From an uncultured Parabacteroides sp. (GTDB lineage: Bacteria > Bacteroidota > Bacteroidia > Bacteroidales > Tannerellaceae), in NCBI GenBank assembly GCA_900541965.1, contig UQLN01000061.1:1-26228 (forward strand): a stretch of DNA of 26,228 nt, given 5' to 3'. The translations under genes were made by a program, and so were the position numbers. A model generated the notes under the pieces. The model was not told the origin of the DNA. It made no database searches and was given only the letters and a program-made list of their open reading frames with translations. Of this stretch, positions 8,145-15,914 are shown piece after piece. The first letter of the stretch is position 1. Every line of letters begins with the position of its first letter.

Positions 8145-9179
8145 TCAATCAAAATATTGGATATTCTTACGGTTCACAATCACATAAATTATCACAGGAG
8201 CACCCAGCATGGGAGTTACGGCGTTTAGAGGCAGAATATTATTTGTTCCGGGAAGTACCATTATCAGATTACAAAGCAATGCTATACAAGAGCCTGCCAA
8301 TAAAGTGACCGGAACCAGCATTTTATGATTGGAAGAGCCCAACATCAACCGGGCAATATGAGGTACGGCAAGCCCGATAAAGGATATCGGACCGCAAAAT
8401 GCCGTTGTCGTAGCAGTAAGCAACCCTGTGCAAAACAAAATCAATATACGTGTCTGTTTGATTTTGATACCCAGGTTTGCCGCATACATCTCTCCCAGCA
8501 ATAAGGCATTCAATGGTTTTATCAGCAAAATAGCTAAAAGCAATCCTACCAATGTAAATATACCGAAATAGGGAAGTTGCTGGATGGATACCCCCGAGAA
8601 GTTTCCCAACCCCCACATAACGAAAGCATGTACCTTATCTGTTGAAGCATAATAATTCAGAATGGAAATCAATGAAGAGGCCAGGTATCCTATCATGATA
8701 CCGATAATCAGGAGCATCACATTACTCTTCACTTTAGATGAGAAATAGATAATCAACCCCAGAATGCAACCGGCACCGATAAAAGCCGCCAGTATAACTG
8801 CCACATATCCGCTCAGCGGCCAGTCCGTTACCAAGCTCATCGAACCGCCGAAATAAAGCAGGATAGCGGCGACCCCCAGGTTTGCTCCATCGCTTATCCC
8901 CAGGATAGACGGACCGGCAAGCGGGTTCCGGAACAAGGTCTGCAAAAGCAACCCGCTCACTGCCAATGAAGCCCCGGCAAGTAAAGCCGTCACAGCTTGT
9001 GGGAAACGGGATTGTAACACGATATTCTGCCATGCCAGCCGTTCGTTCCCCTGTCCCAGCAAAATATTCCACACACTCTCAAACGGTATCGATACGGCAC
9101 CGTATACCAGCCCTCCTGCAAATAAAACCAAAAGGATAAAAATCAAAAGCGGATAAAATAACAAGGCTTGCTTATTCAT
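8145..9179 (-). CDS. FecCD/BtuC-type ABC importer permease
   Basis: A 344-residue inner-membrane permease of the FecCD family, with about ten hydrophobic segments. The family core is clear: FPQAVTALLAGASLAVSG (59-76) followed by LLLQTLFRNPLAGPSILG and GANLG, and the ATPase-coupling region FIGLAVPHIARLMLG near the C-terminal third. It would form a homodimer channel with the ATPase encoded just downstream. Likely substrates are ferric siderophore, haem or a corrinoid; the sequence does not decide. The ATG start directly precedes transmembrane segment 1 and there is no later usable start. A promoter box at 9184-9191 would place the transcript start almost at the ATG. Confidence 0.92.
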   Translation of the reverse strand: MNKQALLFYPLLIFILLVLFAGGLVYGAVSIPFESVWNILLGQGNERLAWQNIVLQSRFPQAVTALLAGASLAVSGLLLQTLFRNPLAGPSILGISDGANLGVAAILLYFGGSMSLVTDWPLSGYVAVILAAFIGAGCILGLIIYFSSKVKSNVMLLIIGIMIGYLASSLISILNYYASTDKVHAFVMWGLGNFSGVSIQQLPYFGIFTLVGLLLAILLIKPLNALLLGEMYAANLGIKIKQTRILILFCTGLLTATTTAFCGPISFIGLAVPHIARLMLGSSNHKMLVPVTLLAGSCIALLCNLIMVLPGTNNILPLNAVTPMLGAPVIIYVIVNRKNIQYFD

Positions 9180-9183
9180 AGCG

Positions 9184-9191
9184 CAAATATA
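9184..9191 (-). promoter_or_regulatory. Possible promoter -7 box before the FecCD permease
   Basis: The minus strand reads TATATTTG, matching TAnnTTTG, with TTTG 16 bases upstream, slightly closer than usual. Transcription would begin at about the first codon, implying a leaderless or very short-leader message. Read-through from the AGCS gene, which ends only 47 bp upstream, is an alternative. Confidence 0.35.
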
Positions 9192-9226
9192 ATGCTTTTA
9201 TCCGCTTCAAACCGATTGGCAGGTAT

Positions 9227-10594
9227 TCACTTCTTCTTTTTCTTTTCTTTTTCCGCAATGAAGAATTTCCTTGTTTCGTCAACAACTTCCTTTCTTAATC
9301 CAATAATACCTATCAGGTTAGGAATAGCCATCAACCCGTTTACGATATCCGCAATAATAAAAATAAGCCCTAAAGGTAAAAACGAACCGACAGCAACAAG
9401 GGATATAAAAATAACCCGGTAAGGCTTTATGGATTTTATGCCCATCAGGTATTCCATACATTTTTCGCCATAATAATTCCAACCCAATATGGTAGTAAAT
9501 GCGAAAAAGATTAATCCGATATTAACTACATATTTTCCTAAAACAGGGATGGGAAGCCCCCTTTCAAATGCAATCGTAGTCATTGCCGCTCCTTCCTGAT
9601 GCCCCCCATAGCTTCCAGTCAGTACAATTGTAAGTCCTATAACCGTACATACCAACATGGTAAAGAACGTTCCGGTCATCGATATCAATCCTTGTTTAAC
9701 CGGCGACTTGGTCTTTGCCGCCGCTGCTGCAATCGGCGAACTGCCCAAACCGGCTTCATTGGAAAAGACACCTCTGCCTACTCCCATTTGTATAGCAACT
9801 AAAATCGTCACACCGGCAGCTCCGCCTAACACTGCTTTGGGCGCAAAAGCACTCTCTACTATCAGCAATATCGCCGGGATAATTTCTTCCGACCGGTTTA
9901 TCAACACAAGCAAAACAACCAGCAGATAAAGCACCACCATCGTCGGCACGATTTTTTCCGCTACGCTCGAAATCCTCTTTATTCCTCCCAAAGTAACCAA
10001 TGCCACAAGGATGGTTACTACAACAGCAGTCACAGTTACCGGCACATTAAACAGAATGGTCGTAGCATCCGATATGGATTTAACCTGTCCGAAAGTCCCA
10101 ATACCGAAAAAGGCAACGCCAACGCCAAATAACGCAAAAAGCTTTGCCAGCCATTTCACGCCCAGCCCATTTTGTATATAATACATCGGACCTCCCGCCA
10201 TCTGGTTGTTTGCATCCACCTCTCTATATTTAATCGCCAATACACCTTCGGCATACTTTGTAGCCATACCAAAGAAAGCGGCAAGCCACATCCAAAACAA
10301 TGCCCCGGGTCCTCCCGTATGGACAGCCGTAGCTACTCCTACAATATTGCCCGTTCCTATCGACGCCGATAGAGCCGTACACAAAGCACCATAATTGGAA
10401 ACATCCCCCTGGACGGAGGCATCCTGTTCCTCTTCATCTCTACCAAAGACAAATTTTAATGCCATCGGCAACCTGAAAATTTGAAGTAATCTTAATTTGA
10501 ATGTCAGATAAATTCCTGTTCCGACAAGTAAGATAAGTAATGGCGGTCCCCAAACAAAGTTACTGATACTTTGAAAGATTTCTTTTATTTCCAT
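9227..10594 (-). CDS. AGCS family alanine/glycine:cation symporter
   Basis: A 455-residue inner-membrane symporter that imports alanine or glycine with Na+ or H+. The AGCS signature is strong: SASIGTGNIVGVATAVHTGG (76-95), WLAAFFGMATKYAEG (103-117) and AGGPMYYIQNG (133-143). About ten hydrophobic segments follow. The C-terminus is highly basic (AEKEKKKKK). A promoter box lies 94 bases upstream. No terminator is visible in the 47 bp to the FecCD permease, so some co-transcription is possible, although the functions look unrelated. Confidence 0.93.
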   Translation of the reverse strand: MEIKEIFQSISNFVWGPPLLILLVGTGIYLTFKLRLLQIFRLPMALKFVFGRDEEEQDASVQGDVSNYGALCTALSASIGTGNIVGVATAVHTGGPGALFWMWLAAFFGMATKYAEGVLAIKYREVDANNQMAGGPMYYIQNGLGVKWLAKLFALFGVGVAFFGIGTFGQVKSISDATTILFNVPVTVTAVVVTILVALVTLGGIKRISSVAEKIVPTMVVLYLLVVLLVLINRSEEIIPAILLIVESAFAPKAVLGGAAGVTILVAIQMGVGRGVFSNEAGLGSSPIAAAAAKTKSPVKQGLISMTGTFFTMLVCTVIGLTIVLTGSYGGHQEGAAMTTIAFERGLPIPVLGKYVVNIGLIFFAFTTILGWNYYGEKCMEYLMGIKSIKPYRVIFISLVAVGSFLPLGLIFIIADIVNGLMAIPNLIGIIGLRKEVVDETRKFFIAEKEKKKKK

Positions 10595-10687
10595 AATGAA
10601 TTCATTAATTAAAGGGTTGTCTTTCTCTAAGGGTATAATTCCGACGATTCATCGAAGACGAATCGGTCTTATATCTAAGGTCATTCG

Positions 10688-10695
10688 CAAATGTA
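10688..10695 (-). promoter_or_regulatory. Promoter -7 box of the AGCS gene
   Basis: The minus strand reads TACATTTG, an exact TAnnTTTG match, giving a leader of about 88 bases. The leader contains a small hairpin (about 10643-10668, GATTC/GAATC with flanking GAC/GTC) that lacks a following T-tract. No clear -33 element. Confidence 0.4.
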
Positions 10696-10765
10696 AGAGA
10701 ATTAAATAAAATGATAACATCATTATTGTTAAAAATAAATCTCTGTCTCAAATTAAAAATAGAAA

Positions 10766-10832
10766 TAAAAAACAGGCATATCACAAACGTATGAATGATG
10801 CAAAACATACTAAACGTTTGTAATATGCCTGT
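10766..10832 (-). terminator. Long-stem terminator of the SusCD-DUF5107 operon
   Basis: ACAGGCATAT and ACAAACGT (10772-10790) pair with ACGTTTGT and ATATGCCTGT (10814-10832): 18 base pairs with a single mismatch and a 23-base loop. On the minus strand the stem is followed by TTTTTTATTTC. It lies 12 bases past the DUF5107 gene. Confidence 0.85.
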
Positions 10833-10844
10833 ATAAAACGGGAT

Positions 10845-13800
10845 TTAATAAACCGTATCCCGGTTCATTGTCTTAGCCCATACATTGCCGGGATAAAGCC
10901 TTGTCGCTTGCCGGAATTCTTTTTCAGCAGCAAACTCATCCCCTTTTAATAATTGAATTAAACCACTGTAATAAGCCACATTACTTTGTTGCACATTCTG
11001 GTTGGCTTCACCGAATTTTGCATACGAATCCATCAGATTTTGCTGTGCATGCTTTAATTTATCCTGCATATCCGCCAACACTTTATCCGCCTCATTAATA
11101 TTATTCAATTTTCGCAGCGATTTAACTTTATAATAACTTAAATCACTCAGATTTCCATTTGTGTTGCCGATAGCCGACTTCTTAAAACATTCTTCCGCTT
11201 TGTCTTGCCGTCCCAATGATTGGTAAGCGATTCCGGACAAATAATAAACCTTCGTCTCATATCCGCCCCAACGAGAAGGAGCAACTTCCAGATTTACAGG
11301 ATACTGGTTTGCCAAATCAAATTCAATGATTGCTTCCTTATATTTCTTTTTATCCAACAGGCGAATGCCTTTCAGTAAATGAGAATCTGCATACATATCA
11401 TGTATTTGTCCACCACCTTCCCATAAATGGAAATGACGTTTATCCATTATGCGGATAGCTTTATCATATTGTCCGGCTATATTGTATAATGTAAGCAAAC
11501 GCATAACGGCATCGTCATGTTTCATGACTGTTTTCAGGTGAGTTTCCAATCGTTTCAGCCGCTGGGCTTCAGGAATGTTTGCCTGTTCATAAATTTTATC
11601 GGACTCTGTAAGCAAAAGCGCATCGTCGGAATTTGCCTTTATAGCCATATCATAATATTTTATTGCCTTATCCAAGTCTCCGGTACGTCCATAGCCGAAC
11701 CCTGCATTGCGGCAGGCAATAGAGAAAGCAGGGTTTAACTCGACTGATTTCACCCACATATCCAGTCCGTTTTCTTTCTGTCCCAGATAATATAACAGGT
11801 TTCCTAAATAATAGCAGGCAAACGAATCATCCGGTTTTACTTCCAATATGGACCTGAACAGTCCAATTTCCTCCAACCGGAACGGATAATTGTCCAGTGG
11901 GGATAATTTTTGAGCCTGCCCGATACAATCCAAAGCACTTTCTTTATCACCGGACTTAAGCAAATTGGCCGCTTTATAATAATATACCAACGGATATCCA
12001 GCATAAGGCTCACCAATAGATATCGCCTCATCCAATACGGCTAAAGCATCTTTTACCGCTCCTATTGTCATATAATTACTTGCCACTTCCAACATTTCCT
12101 GCACAGCGATAATTCCTTTACTATTATAATTATTACCTACCCGCAAGAAAGAGGCATTTCCGGCCGTAAGCAGACTTTTTTCCGCAGCACTCCAATAATC
12201 CAGCGGATCTATCTGCTGAATATAAGCAATTGTTTCCAGAGCCTGCTCCTTATCGCCCAACATACGAAGGATATAGGCCTTCAGGGTGAGTGCCTGCAAA
12301 TCACGTTCTCCCACATAAAGAGATTGGGTAATCAGGTCCAACGCTCCCGCATATTCTTTTGCATTGACGGCCATTACCGCCAGTTCATAGAATGAACGAT
12401 GTTTATATTCCGGCGTCCAGGTAGCGGCCCAATAAGCATCTTCCGCCTTTTGGTTTTCACCCGTCGTCCGGTATAAATAACCCAGATAATAAAGAGCCTC
12501 CGTGTTTTTCACCCTCGTATAATCATGAGATAACCTTGCTTGGGCACGCAACAAATGCTGTTTGGCTTTCTCCCATTCTCCCTGACGGATATAATGCTTG
12601 CCAACTTCTATATTCACACGGGCATCCATTGAATCGCGAAGCAATGCTTCATTATAAAAGTCCATATAATCCAACCGGGCATTGTTAAACTGGTCCACAC
12701 GAAGACCTGCCAGATACAGTTCTTCATTTGTTTTATATGCTTTTACCGGTTTTGTCCCTTCGATAACTTCGGGTAACGACTTTTCTTCCAACACTACCGG
12801 ACTATAATCGACCAACAGGTTCCCTTGTGCATCATATAAAGCAGTATATAAATCGGAAGCTTTTTCCATATCAGGAACAGAAACCTGTTCAAAGAAATAG
12901 TTATCCGGGTCAATGGAAATACGCTTATCCATCAATACCCGGTCTTTACATTTTACCACTACACGTGCATTATCATACAATGTCGTTGCACAGTATCCGA
13001 CCCGGTAAAGATGCTCTCCCGCCGGTTCAAAATTGACTGCCGCATCCACTGTTGCATTCTTCACGCCTTTAATGCCTTTTATCGGATACCATATCTGGCT
13101 GAATTCCCGGATTTCACCCGGATTAATCCAGCTATAGTCCGGCTGGTTGTCCGAATAACCGCCCACCATCAGTTCCAGATAGTGCCCGTCATTATCCGAT
13201 AATATTTTATTCCACATTTCCCCGTTCGGATTATTTCCCCACAGGAAAAATTTCTTTCCGGGAACAACATGCCTGTTTGCTACATGCACCGTCCCGGCAT
13301 CAACGCCATAATCATAACCGGCAAGGAATGACATCTCACTTCCCCATGCAAAAATGGAACGGGAACTTCCCGTAAAATTCTTCCACCAGGATAAATCTTC
13401 AACTTTACCATCCCCGACCGTTGTTTCCCCCTCAGGCCAGTTGGTAAAATATACTTTATGATGATCCGCACCAAACTGTACATCCGGTGGGAATATAACC
13501 TGATACCGGTCATTGCAATGAACCGAAACATTCGCCCAATACAACATAGACTGGATCATCGATGTCGGATTGATTACTTTTATCTTAGCCTCAACCCATG
13601 AACGGTTCGGATAGACGGATACACCGACCGACCATTTCAGACGGTGTCTGAATTCTGTTTCCCCAACCCAAATAGTTTTACTTCCATTCTTGTTTTCTTC
13701 CATCGTCCAGTTCACAGGCATATACGTACTGGCCCGGTGATGGTCCGGGATATTCCATTCCACCCCGCCGGATAACCAGGCGCCCAACATACCGATCAGA

Positions 13801-14156
13801 GCCGGTTTCACTCCTGTCTGGGTATAAAAGAAATGATATTTATTCGTATTATCCGTAGCAGAAAAAATACGTCCGCCGATTTCAGGCAAGACAGATATAT
13901 CGACATACTGATTATTCAGTTTCAATACGTTATATTCCTGTTCCACTTTATTCTCTGTCAATACATCATAGAGCGGATAAGGGTAAATATATCCTTCCGC
14001 ACCCTGGTAGACACGCCCGGTAAAAAAGATCGGATTGATTTCAGGATTGCCGATTTGATAGGTAGGAATCTTTTCCTGTACGGCTTCCATATGGACCTGT
14101 TGCCCGAAAAGAGGAGCTACGGACAAACATAGCAATGGTATTAGCTTACACTTCAT
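10845..14156 (-). CDS. Secreted DUF5107-TPR protein of the SusCD locus
   Basis: A 1103-residue exported protein. After a signal peptide (about 1-19), residues about 40-350 form the DUF5107 domain, with conserved-looking blocks VLPEIGGRIF (89-98), GGVEWNIPDHHR (130-141) and VYPNRSWVEAKIKVINPT (181-198). These blocks resemble the beta-supersandwich of mutarotase-like proteins, which is inference. A beta-rich linker (about 370-460) leads to a helical array of TPR units from about 510 to the end, seen as repeated patterns such as ALYYLGYLYRTTGENQKAED and ACYYLGNLLYYLGQKENGLD. It follows susD by 120 bp and closes the operon. No enzyme activity is established from sequence; carbohydrate binding or cleavage in the periplasm is a reasonable guess given the operon. 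Confidence 0.9.
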   Translation of the reverse strand: MKCKLIPLLCLSVAPLFGQQVHMEAVQEKIPTYQIGNPEINPIFFTGRVYQGAEGYIYPYPLYDVLTENKVEQEYNVLKLNNQYVDISVLPEIGGRIFSATDNTNKYHFFYTQTGVKPALIGMLGAWLSGGVEWNIPDHHRASTYMPVNWTMEENKNGSKTIWVGETEFRHRLKWSVGVSVYPNRSWVEAKIKVINPTSMIQSMLYWANVSVHCNDRYQVIFPPDVQFGADHHKVYFTNWPEGETTVGDGKVEDLSWWKNFTGSSRSIFAWGSEMSFLAGYDYGVDAGTVHVANRHVVPGKKFFLWGNNPNGEMWNKILSDNDGHYLELMVGGYSDNQPDYSWINPGEIREFSQIWYPIKGIKGVKNATVDAAVNFEPAGEHLYRVGYCATTLYDNARVVVKCKDRVLMDKRISIDPDNYFFEQVSVPDMEKASDLYTALYDAQGNLLVDYSPVVLEEKSLPEVIEGTKPVKAYKTNEELYLAGLRVDQFNNARLDYMDFYNEALLRDSMDARVNIEVGKHYIRQGEWEKAKQHLLRAQARLSHDYTRVKNTEALYYLGYLYRTTGENQKAEDAYWAATWTPEYKHRSFYELAVMAVNAKEYAGALDLITQSLYVGERDLQALTLKAYILRMLGDKEQALETIAYIQQIDPLDYWSAAEKSLLTAGNASFLRVGNNYNSKGIIAVQEMLEVASNYMTIGAVKDALAVLDEAISIGEPYAGYPLVYYYKAANLLKSGDKESALDCIGQAQKLSPLDNYPFRLEEIGLFRSILEVKPDDSFACYYLGNLLYYLGQKENGLDMWVKSVELNPAFSIACRNAGFGYGRTGDLDKAIKYYDMAIKANSDDALLLTESDKIYEQANIPEAQRLKRLETHLKTVMKHDDAVMRLLTLYNIAGQYDKAIRIMDKRHFHLWEGGGQIHDMYADSHLLKGIRLLDKKKYKEAIIEFDLANQYPVNLEVAPSRWGGYETKVYYLSGIAYQSLGRQDKAEECFKKSAIGNTNGNLSDLSYYKVKSLRKLNNINEADKVLADMQDKLKHAQQNLMDSYAKFGEANQNVQQSNVAYYSGLIQLLKGDEFAAEKEFRQATRLYPGNVWAKTMNRDTVY

Positions 14157-14225
14157 AACATAATGATTAAAGAATTGAAAGAAAGAGTTTAGTTTTTCCT
14201 AAATGCAAGAAGTCAAACAGTCTAT

Positions 14226-14259
14226 ATTTCCGGACTCTGACGATACAAAGTCCGGAAAT
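14226..14259 (-). other. Perfect stem-loop between susD and the DUF5107 gene
   Basis: ATTTCCGGACT (14226-14236) pairs perfectly with AGTCCGGAAAT (14249-14259) around a 12-base loop. On the transcribed (minus) strand it is not followed by a T-run; the T-rich side faces susD. It therefore looks like an RNA-stabilising or processing element setting the susCD to DUF5107 ratio rather than a full terminator. The rest of this 120-bp gap contains no promoter box. Confidence 0.6.
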
Positions 14260-14276
14260 AATTTTTATCTATTTCT

Positions 14277-15902
14277 TTATCTTACCAAATTAGGATTCAG
14301 AGAAGCATCCATAGCAGGATAAGGAGCATAAATCGTTTTTTCACCTTGCCAGGTAGCCTTGTCGGGTATTAGAACGGCCTCCTGAACCATCACACCCGGA
14401 GCAACCTCTATCGGTTCATTTCTCTTCCTGTCTTCAAATGTTTTCTGCAACAGTTCCATACGCATCTGATCGGCACGACGGGTTACCAGCGCACACCAGT
14501 TCCCTGCCACTTCCCAGCCGTGTTCCATCAGGGCCGCATTTGCGAAGTCCTCTCCGCTCATACCTGCCGGCAGTGACATCAAACCTGCACGATCCCGTAC
14601 CTTATTGATACATTGATAAGCCAATTTATTTGGTGTTCCATCGGCACGTGCCTGTGCTTCGGCATACCACAACAAGACTTCTGCATAGCGGATAATACGG
14701 TGGCGGGAATCGTTAGTCATATCCTGGCTGGCAGGTTTCCTATAATCATAATCCGTATTTCCCACACCTACTGTAAATACAGAGAACATCGGATGATTTT
14801 CCGGAATGTAGTTCGTTCCGCTTTCATCCTTTTCCCACCAATCCACCAATTTACCGCCTTCTTTGTTTCCTAACAAGATTTTAGGATTGTAAATTGCATT
14901 TTTGCGCGGACCTGCCGGCATGTTCTTCCAAAAACGGATTTCGCCAAAAGCATCGCCCCAACCGCCAAGCGATTCGAACAAGTTGGACGAAGTAAGCTGT
15001 GAATCCTGATCCCAACCGTAATCGGCCACATAGTTAATGCCGACAACAGTTTCGTTTGTGTAGTTAGTGCTCATCGCATATACATTTTTGAAATCCTTCT
15101 CCAATATATATTCATAAGAGCCACTTTCAACCCCGTCTATCACTTCTTTTGCTTTTGCAGCTGCTTCGGCATAATATTCGGTTTTCTTTAAAGGCCATCC
15201 GGCCATTGCCATATATACGGCAGCTAAAGTCGATTTAGCTGCTTGTTGAGTAATATAGGTATTCGCACCGAACATTTTCCGGGGAGCCTTGGTATAATCG
15301 GTTGGCAAAATCGTCTCTGCATCCTTCAGGTCTTTCACTATTTGCGTATATACGTCTTCCACACTCGCTACCGGAGCCGAATAGTCGATATCTTCAGTCG
15401 AGTTTGCCGGTTCCAACCGCAAAGGCAGCGGGCCAAATACCCGTACTAATGTAAAATAGCTATATGCACGCCAGTATTTAGCCTGTCCGACTGCAATCTC
15501 TATTTCTTTCTGTGTAGTCGGAGTTTTCGAAGCGAAGGCTATCACCTTATTTGCCGCTTTAATCAATACATAATGCTGCTGCCAACACTCGGTTACCCCC
15601 TTATTGTTATCCGCAGGAATAAATGCATCGAACTCGGCAGCAGCCTGTTTATTACTACCGGGATTGGCAGTCATATCATCCCCCATCCATTGGGGAAGCT
15701 GCATATTCGTATACCCTTGGGTTTTCATCACTTTCTGATACAGGGCATATACATTCATGTCCAATTCTTCCTGTGACGAATAATAATTCTTCGGGTCAAG
15801 TTGCCCTTTGGCATCTTCTGTCAGAAAATCACTGCACGAAGTGGTTAACAGGCCGCACAACAACGTACAACCAATCCATATTTTTGTTTTCATGTTTATC
15901 AT
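14277..15902 (-). CDS. SusD/RagB family surface glycan-binding lipoprotein
   Basis: A 541-residue SusD homologue that caps the SusC barrel and captures glycan at the cell surface. The signal ends in LLTTSC with Cys 23 as lipid site, followed by SDFLTED, typical of surface-exported Bacteroidetes lipoproteins. N-terminal helices carry the TPR-like SusD fold, for example KYWRAYSYFTLVRVFGPLPL, and the C-terminal region has RHRIIRYAEVLLWYAEAQAR and CINKVRDRAGL, both family hallmarks. It begins 12 bp after susC. Two ATGs are possible (15902 and 15893, the latter giving MKTKIWIG); the signal sequence works with either. The ligand cannot be assigned. Confidence 0.94.
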   Translation of the reverse strand: MINMKTKIWIGCTLLCGLLTTSCSDFLTEDAKGQLDPKNYYSSQEELDMNVYALYQKVMKTQGYTNMQLPQWMGDDMTANPGSNKQAAAEFDAFIPADNNKGVTECWQQHYVLIKAANKVIAFASKTPTTQKEIEIAVGQAKYWRAYSYFTLVRVFGPLPLRLEPANSTEDIDYSAPVASVEDVYTQIVKDLKDAETILPTDYTKAPRKMFGANTYITQQAAKSTLAAVYMAMAGWPLKKTEYYAEAAAKAKEVIDGVESGSYEYILEKDFKNVYAMSTNYTNETVVGINYVADYGWDQDSQLTSSNLFESLGGWGDAFGEIRFWKNMPAGPRKNAIYNPKILLGNKEGGKLVDWWEKDESGTNYIPENHPMFSVFTVGVGNTDYDYRKPASQDMTNDSRHRIIRYAEVLLWYAEAQARADGTPNKLAYQCINKVRDRAGLMSLPAGMSGEDFANAALMEHGWEVAGNWCALVTRRADQMRMELLQKTFEDRKRNEPIEVAPGVMVQEAVLIPDKATWQGEKTIYAPYPAMDASLNPNLVR

Positions 15903-15914
15903 CCGTTTATAGAT

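Noticed and set aside
10595..10690. A riboswitch (for example glycine) in the AGCS leader
   Set aside because: The leader is only about 88 bases, with one small hairpin; no known riboswitch core or paired aptamer structure was recognised.
10605..10808. A 67-codon minus-strand frame upstream of the AGCS gene
   Set aside because: It spans the AGCS promoter box and part of the DUF5107 terminator stem, has no family features and no ribosome site.
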